From NCBI RefSeq assembly GCF_027924665.1, contig NZ_AP027043.1, forward strand, positions 2,294,001 through 2,358,000: a stretch of DNA of 64,000 nt, read 5' to 3'. The notes beneath the pieces were generated by a model that searched no databases, was not told the DNA's origin, and saw only the letters and a list, made by a program, of their open reading frames with translations. The stretch comes from Flavobacterium sp. GSB-24 (lineage in GTDB: Bacteria; Bacteroidota; Bacteroidia; Flavobacteriales; Flavobacteriaceae). Positions 16,893 to 25,906 of the stretch are shown piece after piece (position 1 is the stretch's first letter; every line of letters starts with the position of its first letter). Made by a program: the position numbers and the translations under genes.

Positions 16893-17107
16893 TTTTAAGA
16901 CACTAAGTTGCTAAGGTTCTAAGATGCTAAGTTTGCTCTCGAACCGAATAACTTTGTGTGGATTTATTTGATTTTTTTTTAAGTCGTTGAGATTCTAAGA
17001 TCTAAGTTTAATCTTAGAATCTCTTGACTTTTATTGTAGAATTGTATTTAAGATTCAAAAGTTAAGTTAAAAAACTTAGTATCTTAGAACCTTAGTATCT
17101 TAGCAGC
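16893..17107. repeat. Nested inverted repeats of CTAAG type
   Basis: The outer arms (16893-16934 and about 17068-17107) are about 40 bases and roughly 85-90 percent complementary by eye (ACTAAGTTGCTAAGGTTCTA with its counterpart). The inner hairpin has AAGTC..GAGATTCTAAGAT (16981-17001) and its complement (17011-17030). The whole spacer between the peroxiredoxin and thioredoxin genes is one folded element. Confidence 0.75.
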
Positions 17108-17746
17108 TTAATTAGCGCTTAAGTATTCAGCAGTACTAACTCTGTCTGCAGACATAGCTTCTTTACCAGCTTCCCAGTTTGCAGGACAAACTTCACCTTT
17201 AGTTTGGATGTGAGTGTAAGCATCAACCATTCTTAAGTATTCGTTTACGTTACGTCCTAATGGCATATCGTTTACACTTTCGTGGAAGATTTTTCCAGTT
17301 TCGTCAATAAGGTAAGTAGCTCTGTAAGTTACGTTTGAACCTTCGATGATAACTGAATCAGTATCTTCGCTGTAGCTTGTAGATTCGATATCAAGAATAC
17401 CTAAAATGTTAGCTAAGTTACGGTTTGTATCAGCTAAAATTGGGTAAGTAACACCTTCGATTCCACCATTGTTTTTTGGAGTATTTAACCAAGCAAAGTG
17501 AACTTCATTTGTGTCACAAGAAGCACCAATTACGATAGTATTTCTTTGCTCAAATTCTGGTAATGCAGCTTGAAAGGCGTGTAATTCAGTTGGACATACA
17601 AAAGTAAAATCTTTTGGGTACCAAAACAATAATACTTTTTTGTTGTTGTTTACTGCTTCTTCAAAAATGTTGATTTTTAAATTGTCACCCATTTCTGAGA
17701 TAGCATCTACTGCAATACTTGGGAATTTTTTTCCTACTAAAGACAT
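17108..17746 (-). CDS. 2-Cys peroxiredoxin (AhpC/Prx1 group)
   Basis: 212 residues. The peroxidatic C51 is in DFTFVCPTE and the resolving C187 in GEVCPANW, the typical 2-Cys arrangement with a C-terminal extension. It reduces peroxides in the cytoplasm and is recycled by thioredoxin; the thioredoxin gene directly downstream is the natural partner, and no ahpF follows. Expression should be strong: a promoter with TTG, a 21-base gap and TACTTTTG lies upstream at 17782-17813. Confidence 0.96.
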   Translation of the reverse strand: MSLVGKKFPSIAVDAISEMGDNLKINIFEEAVNNNKKVLLFWYPKDFTFVCPTELHAFQAALPEFEQRNTIVIGASCDTNEVHFAWLNTPKNNGGIEGVTYPILADTNRNLANILGILDIESTSYSEDTDSVIIEGSNVTYRATYLIDETGKIFHESVNDMPLGRNVNEYLRMVDAYTHIQTKGEVCPANWEAGKEAMSADRVSTAEYLSAN

Positions 17747-17781
17747 ATTTTTCGTTTTACGTTAAAAATTTATTTCTAGTG

Positions 17782-17813
17782 CAAAAGTAGGGCATAAGTA
17801 CAGGTACTTACAA
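17782..17813 (-). promoter_or_regulatory. Promoter of the peroxiredoxin gene
   Basis: On the minus strand TTG (17811-17813) is followed after 21 bases by TACTTTTG (17782-17789), matching the Bacteroidota sigma consensus TTG-N17-23-TAnnTTTG. It ends about 36 bases before the ATG. Confidence 0.65.
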
Positions 17814-17871
17814 TAAGATGTGATTATTAATATTTATAAGTTGATAGTATTTGATTATTAAGAATTGTAAG

Positions 17872-19485
17872 TTATTGGATATCAATATTTACAGGAAGAG
17901 TCCCATTGCAAGGAATATTTTCTAAAAATTGATTTCCTGCTGTTTTTTGAAATTCGTTAAAATCCTGATACGCCTGAATCAGCCCTGAAGCCTTTTTTAG
18001 ATTCGGAATTATGGGCAAAACGTAGGGATTTCCGAAAACATAAACGATACTTTTTTTGGTTTGAAGCAAATCTGAAAGCAGCGCTAAAACTTCATCGTCA
18101 ATTTCAAAATTGTTCATAGGTTTTGCCTTTGGAACAAATAATGAAATAATAATCGTTTCGAAATTTTCAAGTTCTTTTTTGATTGATGAAATATCAGAAG
18201 CTTCTAAATTTTCAAAAGCAAATTCTGGTGAAGGCAGCTTTGAATTTAATGTTTTGAAAAAAGTATTTTCAGTATTTTTATATAAACTTAGTTTTGCTAA
18301 TTGATTATTTTTCTGTGCGTCAAATGCTAATTCTGTATTTGAATTATCTATAATTTTTGTAATTGAGTTTGCTGCAATTTCAAGATTTAATTTTGATGCA
18401 CTTTCGAAATTTAACTCATCAGCAGTAAAAGTATTTTCAGAAAGAATTCCAGCTTTTTCTTTTGCTTTCATGATTCGGTTGAAGCTTTCTTCGATTCTTT
18501 CTGGCGAAGCATTTTTTAAGATTTCTTCAATTCCTTCTGGAACATTTTCGGCGAAGCATAAAACATCATTTCCAGCGTTAAAAGCTTCCCATTCTAAATG
18601 TCCTTTTGTTTCATATAATTTTGAAACGCTGTGCATATTTAAAGCATCAGAAATTACCAAACCGTCATAGCCTAATTTATCACGCAAAAGATCTTGAATA
18701 ACAGCTTTTGATAATGTTGCAGATGTGTCTTTTCCATCATTTAAACTCGGAACCGCCAAATGACCAATCATAATCGAATCAACATTATTTTCAATTCCCT
18801 TAATGAATGGATACAATTCGTTTTCTAATAATTCTTCTAAAGTTTCTTTTAAAACTGGAAGTCCTAAATGCGAATCCACATTGGTGTTTCCGTGTCCAGG
18901 AAAATGCTTCAAACAGCCCAGAACACCAACTTCAGACATCCCCTTTAAATATTCAACTGCAAAATTGGCTACTTTTTCTTTGTTTTCACCAAAAGAACGA
19001 TAACCAATAACAGGATTATTTGGATTATCATTGATGTCTGCCAAAGGCGATAAATTATACTGAATTCCAGCAGCTTTTAAATCTAAACCAATTTGTTTTC
19101 CAACTTCGTAAACTAAATTTGATTTACTTTCAGGCAATGCACCAAGCGTAATGGCATACGGATATTGAGGTGTTTTTTCAATTCGCATTGCCAATCCCCA
19201 TTCCGCATCTATACTGATTAAAAGTGGGGTAGAAGCAGCTTTTTGATAACGAACAATTAAGGCTTTAATTTTTTTGTAGCTGTCATCGTTAAATACAACT
19301 TTCTTTTTGCTTTCATAATTGGTTGCAGCGCTCGCACGACTGTGAAAAAAGGTTAATCCGCCAATATTGTGTTCTTTAATAAGGCGTTCGGTTTCCTGAA
19401 TGTTTTCTTCTGTGTCGTTGATAAAAACAGCAGGAAAAAAGAATTGTCCCACTTTTTGTCGTAATGCTTGAGCTGTCATTTTCAT
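17872..19485 (-). CDS. Cytoplasmic GH3 beta-N-acetylhexosaminidase (NagZ-like)
   Basis: 537 residues without signal peptide. The GH3 N domain (about 1-340) contains IDAEWG, then KHFPGHG (193-199) with the NagZ-type catalytic dyad H198/D204 in KHFPGHGNTNVDSH, and the nucleophile D280 in VISDALNM. A GH3 C-like domain follows. Such enzymes remove terminal GlcNAc from GlcNAc-anhydroMurNAc(-peptide) in peptidoglycan recycling. It is longer than E. coli NagZ (about 340) because of the extra C domain, as in Bacillus NagZ. It is the last gene of the recycling cluster, 2 bases after the GNAT gene. The NagZ activity is inferred from motif and neighbours. Confidence 0.88.
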   Translation of the reverse strand: MKMTAQALRQKVGQFFFPAVFINDTEENIQETERLIKEHNIGGLTFFHSRASAATNYESKKKVVFNDDSYKKIKALIVRYQKAASTPLLISIDAEWGLAMRIEKTPQYPYAITLGALPESKSNLVYEVGKQIGLDLKAAGIQYNLSPLADINDNPNNPVIGYRSFGENKEKVANFAVEYLKGMSEVGVLGCLKHFPGHGNTNVDSHLGLPVLKETLEELLENELYPFIKGIENNVDSIMIGHLAVPSLNDGKDTSATLSKAVIQDLLRDKLGYDGLVISDALNMHSVSKLYETKGHLEWEAFNAGNDVLCFAENVPEGIEEILKNASPERIEESFNRIMKAKEKAGILSENTFTADELNFESASKLNLEIAANSITKIIDNSNTELAFDAQKNNQLAKLSLYKNTENTFFKTLNSKLPSPEFAFENLEASDISSIKKELENFETIIISLFVPKAKPMNNFEIDDEVLALLSDLLQTKKSIVYVFGNPYVLPIIPNLKKASGLIQAYQDFNEFQKTAGNQFLENIPCNGTLPVNIDIQ

Positions 19486-19487
19486 TA

Positions 19488-19937
19488 TTATAAAGTCTTT
19501 TTCATACAGACGCTGTTATCCATCTTTTCATAAGGAGGATAATTTGGAATTATGCTGTAATTTAATTTTTGATATAAGTTAATAGCTTCCGGCTGATTTT
19601 TGCCAGTTTCGAGAATGGTGTAAGTGTAACCAACTTCTTTTGCCCAGATTTCTAATGCTGCTAAAACAGCAGATGCAATTCCTTTTTTTCTGTGATCAGG
19701 ACGAACGTACATTCTTTTGATTTCTGTTGTTCCTGGTTCTTTTTCTCGAAAAGCGCCACAGCCAACAGGAATTCCGTTTTCGTAATAAACAATCGTATGT
19801 TTTATTTTATCGGTTTTATTAAACTGATTGTAAAACGCATGATCTTCTCCGTCTCTAATCGCTAAATCCTGATCTAATAAAACAACCAGATTTATAAAAT
19901 CAATATCGTCTGAGTTTGTTCGTTTTAAGGTAATCAT
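19488..19937 (-). CDS. GNAT-family N-acetyltransferase
   Basis: 149 residues, one GNAT domain. The acetyl-CoA pyrophosphate loop is RPDHRKKGIASAVL (R/Q-x-x-G-x-G/A form) near residue 80, and the C-terminal part has NLYQKLNYS. The acceptor substrate cannot be read from the sequence. It is embedded in the peptidoglycan-recycling run (22 bases after the TPR gene, 2 bases before the GH3 gene), so an amino sugar or peptide amine from muropeptides is a reasonable guess, but such small acetyltransferases often act on unrelated amines. Confidence 0.85.
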   Translation of the reverse strand: MITLKRTNSDDIDFINLVVLLDQDLAIRDGEDHAFYNQFNKTDKIKHTIVYYENGIPVGCGAFREKEPGTTEIKRMYVRPDHRKKGIASAVLAALEIWAKEVGYTYTILETGKNQPEAINLYQKLNYSIIPNYPPYEKMDNSVCMKKTL

Positions 19938-19959
19938 GATTTTGTGTAAAAAAGTAATT

Positions 19960-20301
19960 TTATTTCAATTTCGCTTTCTTTTGTTTAGCCAATTGTTTTT
20001 GGGTTTCAAGAGCTTTTTCCAATCTATTTTTAAAACGGAAAAGCTTTGGCAGTCCTTCAAGTCGGTCTTCAATGGTAATTTCTTCGTAAACGATAATGGC
20101 TTTTTCTAAAACTCGAATTTCATTTTCCAGATCATTTTGGTTTTTGTAGATTGTTGCTAATCGATCGTACGGGTGATTTCCTTTAAAACCTTCTGCAGCA
20201 TTTTGTTCATACAACTCAATTGCTTTGTCAAGATCTCCGGTTTTTTCGAACTCAGCTCCTTTCAGATTGCGTTCGGCCTGCAAATTTTCATTGATTTCCA
20301 T
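19960..20301 (-). CDS. Small TPR-like protein
   Basis: 113 residues, helical and charged. The segment GDLDKAIELYEQNAAEG and the following PYDRLATIYKNQNDLENEI match two to three tetratricopeptide repeats, ending in a lysine-rich tail. No signal peptide or catalytic motif. It probably mediates a protein contact. It lies between the AmpG-like permease (21 bases) and the GNAT gene (22 bases) in the same transcript; what it binds is unknown. Confidence 0.75.
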   Translation of the reverse strand: MEINENLQAERNLKGAEFEKTGDLDKAIELYEQNAAEGFKGNHPYDRLATIYKNQNDLENEIRVLEKAIIVYEEITIEDRLEGLPKLFRFKNRLEKALETQKQLAKQKKAKLK

Positions 20302-20322
20302 ATATAAAAGTTTGATTTGGGA

Positions 20323-21594
20323 TTAAACTTCTTCTGTTTTCTTCCCAAAATCTTTCGGGAAAATTAAAAAACGTGATAAAATAAGACCTGGAATTGTGGC
20401 AATGAAAACCCAAATAAAGAAGTTTTGATAGCCTAAATATTGTTGTATAAAACCGCTTAACATTCCTGGAAGCATCATTCCTAATGCCATAAAACCAGTT
20501 GCAATTGCATAGTGTGCGGTTTTTGATTCTCCTTCGGCAACATTAATCAAAAACATCATGAAAGCTGTAAATCCGAAACCGTAACCAAATTGCTCTACAA
20601 TAACAACGGCATAAATATAGTAAATAGATGATGGGTGAAAAAATGCTAATAAAATAAATCCAATTATTGGTAAATGCATTGCTAAAAACATGGGAAGCAT
20701 CCATTTCGTAAGACCTTGTTTTGAGATTGCGATTCCTCCCAGAATTCCTCCTAGGGTTAAAGCGCCAACGCCAAATGTTCCGTAAATTATTCCAACAGCT
20801 TCAGTATCCAATCCCATTCCGCCTAATTCTTTACCATCCAATAAAAATGGGCTTAGCATTTTAAGCAATTGTGATTCTCCCAATCTGAAAACCAAAATAA
20901 AAGCCAAGATCAATCCGATTTGTTTTTTCTTGAAGAAGCTGGTAAATACAGTTGCAAAGTTTTGATGGTTATGAGTTTCCTTATTTTGAGTTGTATTAAT
21001 TTCGTTTTTTGGAGTAAAGATGAAATTATAAACTGTGATAAAAGTCATTAGTAAACCAACTGCAATCATAGTATAGGACCAAGCTTTTGTATTGTCACCG
21101 TATTTGTGCTCCAAATATCCAGCAAATAATACAACCAAACCATTTCCTGCGAGCATAGAAAGTCTGTAAAAAGTACTTCTGATTCCGATAAAAAACGATT
21201 GTTTGTCTTCTGGTAAAACTAATAGATAAAAGCCGTCGCTCGCAATATCGTTTGAGGCAGAAGCAAAAGCAGCTACCCAAAATATAGACAATGACATTAT
21301 GAAAAAGCCGTTGAGCGGAATTATAAATCCGACTAATAAAAATGCGATTGAAATTAATAACTGCATTGCTAAAAACCATTTTCTTTTGGTTCCAACTAAT
21401 TCAATTAGCGGACTCCAAAGTGGTTTTATTACCCAAGGAAGATATAATAAACTGGTGTAAACTCCAATGTCTTCATTTGAAATTCCCAGATTTTTGTACA
21501 TAATTACCGAAACCGAAATAATTATGGCGTACGGTAATCCAGAAGCAAAATTAAGAAGCGGAATCCAAAACCACGGTTTATTATCTATTTTCAT
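20323..21594 (-). CDS. MFS permease, AmpG-like (muropeptide importer candidate)
   Basis: 423 residues with twelve predicted membrane helices. The start (PWFWIPLLNFASGLPYAII), the helix 2-3 loop ELVGTKRKW and the helix 4 motif ASNDIASDGFY resemble AmpG and acetyl-CoA-transporter-like MFS members, where A-T-Q-D-I-A-x-D is typical. AmpG brings GlcNAc-anhydroMurNAc peptides through the inner membrane. Here it overlaps the DigH-like gene by 14 bases and is followed by GNAT and NagZ-like genes, which supports a recycling role. The substrate is inferred; T. forsythia MurT is another comparable importer. Confidence 0.8.
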   Translation of the reverse strand: MKIDNKPWFWIPLLNFASGLPYAIIISVSVIMYKNLGISNEDIGVYTSLLYLPWVIKPLWSPLIELVGTKRKWFLAMQLLISIAFLLVGFIIPLNGFFIMSLSIFWVAAFASASNDIASDGFYLLVLPEDKQSFFIGIRSTFYRLSMLAGNGLVVLFAGYLEHKYGDNTKAWSYTMIAVGLLMTFITVYNFIFTPKNEINTTQNKETHNHQNFATVFTSFFKKKQIGLILAFILVFRLGESQLLKMLSPFLLDGKELGGMGLDTEAVGIIYGTFGVGALTLGGILGGIAISKQGLTKWMLPMFLAMHLPIIGFILLAFFHPSSIYYIYAVVIVEQFGYGFGFTAFMMFLINVAEGESKTAHYAIATGFMALGMMLPGMLSGFIQQYLGYQNFFIWVFIATIPGLILSRFLIFPKDFGKKTEEV

Positions 21595-23152
21595 TTGGCT
21601 GAGCTGGTATATAGTTTTTAAATGGTTTTTTTAGATCTATTGCTGTTGGTGTACTTTCGTTAGCGTAATAATCAATAAAAGTGACTGCACATGCTTTGAA
21701 AAGATTTAGTTTTCCGGCAGCAATTGAGAAAGTAATTGTTCCATCAACTTCTTTTACAGTTACTTTTTCGACAATTTTTGTGGCGTCATTAATATCGATT
21801 TTCGAAACATGTTCGCCTCCATAAACTACCATGTAACGGACTTTGGTATTCAGCGGACTTTTGAAGGTAAAAGTATAACGAATACTGTCTTTATTGTATT
21901 CAATTGCTCTTGGTGTGTCAATAATTACATGTCGTAAATTAGGAACAGCAGCAGGAAGCGCTGGATATTTATATTGATTTTCTTCTAAATGACGAACAAC
22001 ATCAAAATTCTTATTGATGAACCATTTTGAACTAAAATAGGCACTTCCCGAAACATTTTTAAAACTTCTCGCAAAGTCAATCTGCGTTGGAATTTCGTTC
22101 ATAAAATTCCAGTTTTTGTCTCCGTCAGCTCTAATTTTGTATGACGCATGTCCGATGTATACGGCAGTGTTATTAGAATTTTCTGCCCACCATTTTACTA
22201 ATTTTGAATAAGATGCTCTCGGATTATTCATACTCCAATACAATTGAGGCAGGATGTAGTCGATCCATTTTTGATCCATCCACAAAAGCGGATCAGCGTA
22301 TAAATCGTCGTAATTTGATGTTGATTGTGTCTCAGAGCCTCTAGGATCCTGCGATTTATTTCGCCAAACCCCAAACGGACTAATTCCGAACTGAACCCAA
22401 GGTTTGCTGGCTTTTATAGTAGTTGAAATGGTATGTACAAAGTTGCTCACATTTGCACGGCGCCAATCGGCAAGGCTTAAACCTGCGCCGTATTTTTTAT
22501 AAGAAGCGGTGTCGTTAAAAACTTTTCCAGGAACGGCATACGGATAAAAATAATCATCAAAATGAATCGCGTCAATATCATATTTATCAACAACTTCTTT
22601 TACCACTTTAGTCAAATGATCTTGAACTTCAGGCAAAGCAGGATCATAGTAATATTTCCCGCCATATTCGATCATCCATTCTGGGTGTTTAAAAACATCA
22701 TGTCCTGGACTTAAAAGATTTTTGTTTAAATCGAAAGTGGCGCGGTATGGATTTAACCAAGCGTGAAATTCAAATCCTCTTGCGTGCGCCTGCTCGATCA
22801 TCCATGCTAATGCATCATAATAAGGGTTTGGAGCAAGACCTTCTTTTCCTGTTAAAAAACGAGACCACGGCGCCAGTTCTGAAGGATAAATAGCATCACC
22901 AACACTTCTAACCTGAACAATTACAGCATTGTAATTCAGTTTTTTGTAAGCCTCTAAAATTTCAAGATAATCAGCTTTTTCTTTTTCGACGTTATCTATA
23001 CTTGCCTTTGGCCAATCGATATTTACAACGGTTGCGATCCATACACCTCTAAATTCATTTTTTGGGTGCATTGTGTTTTCCTGCGCTTGAGAAATCGTCG
23101 AAAAGAAAAATATAGATAGGATAGAGAATATTAAATACTGATTTTTATGCAT
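21581..23152 (-). CDS. GHL10/DUF187-type glycosyl hydrolase, DigH-like
   Basis: 523 residues with an N-terminal signal peptide ending at about residue 23 (ISQAQ). The catalytic barrel carries EFRGVWIATVV, HAWLNPYRA and IHFDDYFYPY, the conserved acidic DD-Y region of this family; a C-terminal fibronectin-like domain follows. E. coli DigH (YddW) cleaves denuded peptidoglycan glycans, that is, strands stripped of stem peptides. Export to the periplasm or surface and neighbours anmK, murQ and namZ-like support the same target here. It overlaps the downstream AmpG-like gene. The specificity is by analogy, not shown by sequence. Confidence 0.88.
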   Translation of the reverse strand: MHKNQYLIFSILSIFFFSTISQAQENTMHPKNEFRGVWIATVVNIDWPKASIDNVEKEKADYLEILEAYKKLNYNAVIVQVRSVGDAIYPSELAPWSRFLTGKEGLAPNPYYDALAWMIEQAHARGFEFHAWLNPYRATFDLNKNLLSPGHDVFKHPEWMIEYGGKYYYDPALPEVQDHLTKVVKEVVDKYDIDAIHFDDYFYPYAVPGKVFNDTASYKKYGAGLSLADWRRANVSNFVHTISTTIKASKPWVQFGISPFGVWRNKSQDPRGSETQSTSNYDDLYADPLLWMDQKWIDYILPQLYWSMNNPRASYSKLVKWWAENSNNTAVYIGHASYKIRADGDKNWNFMNEIPTQIDFARSFKNVSGSAYFSSKWFINKNFDVVRHLEENQYKYPALPAAVPNLRHVIIDTPRAIEYNKDSIRYTFTFKSPLNTKVRYMVVYGGEHVSKIDINDATKIVEKVTVKEVDGTITFSIAAGKLNLFKACAVTFIDYYANESTPTAIDLKKPFKNYIPAQPNENR

Positions 23153-23245
23153 TTCAATGTTTTTTAACAGAAACCAAAAATAGTTTTTTTAGGTGATATA
23201 AGAAATTTAAATTTTGCAATAATAATTACGGTTTTTCTTTAGAAA

Positions 23246-24517
23246 TTAGACTTTAAAAATAATCTTCTTTTTATAAAAATACCACAATACGCAACTCCAT
23301 AATAAGATGTAAATTATAGAATACGTTAAGGACGAAAGCATTTGATTCTCAAACAGCGGACTAATCCAAAAATTATAAGCATAATCTCTAACGTTTATTT
23401 GTTCGGAAATATTTTCTGGGTCTTGAATTTTAATCATCGTTAAGGCACGCGGTAAAATTCCAGAAACAAAAAACACAATCATCGGATTAACGCCCCAAGT
23501 CAGTAAAAAAGTCGTCCATTTTTTATAACCGCGAACATCTATTATGTAATAAATTAGTGAAAGCAATAATAAGGCCAAACCTGCAGTGAATAAAACATAA
23601 GAACTTGTCCAGATAGATTTGTTTATAGGAAAAGCCAATGACCAAAGCAAGCCGAGAAGAATTAATGCCAAGCTAATTCCAGCCATAATTTTGTTGATTT
23701 TTATTTTCGGCATAGGCTGCATTAAAAGCTGGCCGATTAATAAACCAATTAAACCGTTTCCAATTACTGGCAAAGTGCTTAATAAACCTTCTGGATCCCA
23801 AGTCTTGGTTTCGATATACATATGGTTTTCGAGTAAAACGCTGTCTAACCAAGAAGCTAAATTTGTTCCAACTTCTAAATTCGGATGTCCAACACCCGGA
23901 ACTGGAAGCAGTGTCATTAAAGCCCAATATCCTAATAAAATTGAAGCACTCAAAATAATTTGAGTTTTGATATTTGTTTTTAAATAGATAAGAGAAACAA
24001 AAAAGTATACAATTCCAATTCGCTGTAAAACACCGAGTAATCTAATTTTGGCAAAATTTTCTTGTCCGCTGTAAGCCAGACCTATCAAAATCACAAAAAT
24101 GATAACTGCAAGAATATTTTTTGTTTTAGGATTGAAATCGCCAATTAATGCATAACCAACTAAAAAAGTGAAAAATAAACGAATGCATAAAAGTGTAATT
24201 CCAGGCTGTAATCCCATGAAATGAATCGAATAGAAATAGCTTAAAAATAGTCCTAAACAAAAAATGCGTAAAGATCGCGTGATTACTTTAGTGATATTTT
24301 CAGCATTGTCTTTTTTAACTGGCATAGCCAAAGGAACTGCGATCCCCACAATAAAAATGAAAAACGGAAACACTAAATCTGCAAGGGTACAGCCATTCCA
24401 TTTTGCGTGGTCTAAAATCGGGTAAACGTAACTCCAGCTTCCGGGATTGTTCACTAAAGTCATTAATAAAACAGTCAGTCCTCTTAAAACATCAACTGAA
24501 ATTATGCGGTCTTTCAT
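23246..24517 (-). CDS. HGSNAT-like membrane acetyltransferase (DUF5009/COG4299)
   Basis: 423 residues with ten to eleven membrane helices. The N terminus RIISVDVLRGLTVLLM, then LDHAKWNGCTLADLVFPFF is the signature of heparan-alpha-glucosaminide N-acetyltransferase relatives; the histidine in DHAKW corresponds to the acetyl-carrying residue of that family. The human enzyme transfers acetyl groups across a membrane to glucosamine ends. In a muropeptide cluster it could re-acetylate glucosamine in the periplasm so that GlcNAc-specific enzymes can act, which is an inference. It is 40 bases downstream of anmK and 93 bases upstream of the DigH-like gene. Confidence 0.85.
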   Translation of the reverse strand: MKDRIISVDVLRGLTVLLMTLVNNPGSWSYVYPILDHAKWNGCTLADLVFPFFIFIVGIAVPLAMPVKKDNAENITKVITRSLRIFCLGLFLSYFYSIHFMGLQPGITLLCIRLFFTFLVGYALIGDFNPKTKNILAVIIFVILIGLAYSGQENFAKIRLLGVLQRIGIVYFFVSLIYLKTNIKTQIILSASILLGYWALMTLLPVPGVGHPNLEVGTNLASWLDSVLLENHMYIETKTWDPEGLLSTLPVIGNGLIGLLIGQLLMQPMPKIKINKIMAGISLALILLGLLWSLAFPINKSIWTSSYVLFTAGLALLLLSLIYYIIDVRGYKKWTTFLLTWGVNPMIVFFVSGILPRALTMIKIQDPENISEQINVRDYAYNFWISPLFENQMLSSLTYSIIYILLWSCVLWYFYKKKIIFKV

Positions 24518-24557
24518 TTGTAGGTGGTTTTGCGGTTAGATTTGGTTGTTAGTATTT

Positions 24558-25763
24558 TTAATCGGGCATTGATATTTTTCCCATAGTTACTGATGGAATT
24601 TTTACAGAATTAAATTTGAAATCTCCTCCAGCAACCGTTTCGTTGGCTAAAATGGCAAACAAAATTGCTTCTTTTGCATCGCTGTTAATTCCTAAATCAT
24701 TGCTTTTGAAGAAAGAACACGGCAATAATTCTTTTAACCACTGCACTAATAAAGGATTATTTGCACCTCCGCCTGACATATAAATTTTAAAATCCTCAAT
24801 TTTATAAGAGCTATTTTTGACAGCAAATTGAATCGCTTCGGCAATAGTTTCGGCGCTAAATCTCGTTAAGGTTGCTAATAAATCTTCAATAGAAATAGCT
24901 TCATTGCCGCTCTTTTCCAGACTTTTATTGACATATTCGTACCCAAAAAGTTCCTGGCCAATTGTTTTTGGAAAATCTTTTTGGAAGAAATCATTGTCTT
25001 TTAAATGCTCCAAAAGCGATTGGTTTACAATTCCTTTTTTGGCTGTCTCCGCATCTTTATCATAACTTTTTTCTGGAAAATGACGCTTTACAAAAAGATC
25101 AATTAAAGTATTTCCTGGTCCTGTATCTGTTACAAAAGTGTCTTCTGTAATTATGGCAGCTGGTAAATAAGTGAAATTGGCAATACCGCCGATATTGAGC
25201 ATAATTCTGTTTTCGCCTTCTTTTCCGAATAAAAAATAATCGCCATAAACGGCCAAAGGCGCGCCTTCGCCTCCTGCGGCAACGTGTTTCTGCCTAAAAT
25301 CAGATAACGTAATAATTCCTGTTTTTACAGCAATATGATCGCCGTCGCCAATTTGTAAAGTAGCATTTGGAAACTTTTCCTGCTGATGTAAAAATTTAGG
25401 CGCATGCAAAACGGTTTGTCCGTGCGAAGCAATTAAATCAACTTCTGCAGCAGCAATATTCCATTTCTTTAAACTGGTATTAATCATCTCTGCATGAAGA
25501 ATTCCGATCCATTCGTTGAGTAAAACCAAATGCTGAAAATCAATATTTTTTTGAGCAAAAACTTTACGAATTTCTGTTTTGATTTCATCTGAGTAATCAA
25601 CCGTTTCAAATTCAATAAGTTTAACTTCTGTATCAACACCAGATCCCGAAATTTCACACAAGGCAATATCAAGTCCATCGAGAGAAGTTCCCGACATCAG
25701 CCCAATAATTCGTCTCGTTTCTTTTTGGGCAATTTGATAAAGTGCTTTAATATTTTTGTTCAT
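24558..25763 (-). CDS. anmK: Anhydro-N-acetylmuramic acid kinase
   Basis: 401 residues, cytoplasmic. ASKHA-type kinase with GLMSGTSLDGLD at 21-32, SHGQTV, QIGDGD, NIGGIAN and TDTGPGN, all diagnostic of AnmK. It opens the 1,6-anhydro ring of anhydroMurNAc and phosphorylates it to MurNAc-6-phosphate using ATP, feeding MurQ, whose gene lies upstream in the same cluster. It is separated from the GH3-lactamase gene by a 143-base repeat-containing spacer. Because the substrate arises only from lytic transglycosylase products, its presence is strong support for a peptidoglycan pathway. Confidence 0.96.
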   Translation of the reverse strand: MNKNIKALYQIAQKETRRIIGLMSGTSLDGLDIALCEISGSGVDTEVKLIEFETVDYSDEIKTEIRKVFAQKNIDFQHLVLLNEWIGILHAEMINTSLKKWNIAAAEVDLIASHGQTVLHAPKFLHQQEKFPNATLQIGDGDHIAVKTGIITLSDFRQKHVAAGGEGAPLAVYGDYFLFGKEGENRIMLNIGGIANFTYLPAAIITEDTFVTDTGPGNTLIDLFVKRHFPEKSYDKDAETAKKGIVNQSLLEHLKDNDFFQKDFPKTIGQELFGYEYVNKSLEKSGNEAISIEDLLATLTRFSAETIAEAIQFAVKNSSYKIEDFKIYMSGGGANNPLLVQWLKELLPCSFFKSNDLGINSDAKEAILFAILANETVAGGDFKFNSVKIPSVTMGKISMPD

Positions 25764-25816
25764 AAAAGTTCATTTAAAATGCTGCTAAAGTTAAACAGTT
25801 GGAAGCATTAATTCTA

Positions 25817-25904
25817 ACACATAGAAACATAGATTTTATTAACTTTATAAAAAGTCCTTTCGCTCAAAATAAAGCACACGGCTCTATGTGTTTAATAAAA
25901 TCTA
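25817..25904. repeat. Inverted repeat between GH3-lactamase and anmK genes
   Basis: TAGATTTTATTAA (25830-25842) is exactly complementary to 25892-25904, and ACACATAG (25817-25824) to CTATGTGT (25884-25891). The order of the two blocks differs in each arm, as in a rearranged repeat unit. It may separate transcripts or attenuate transcription. Confidence 0.6.
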
Positions 25905-25906
25905 AG

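Noticed and set aside
15981..17107. CRISPR-like array
   Set aside because: Repeats are inverted, unevenly spaced and of several types; no cas genes in the window.
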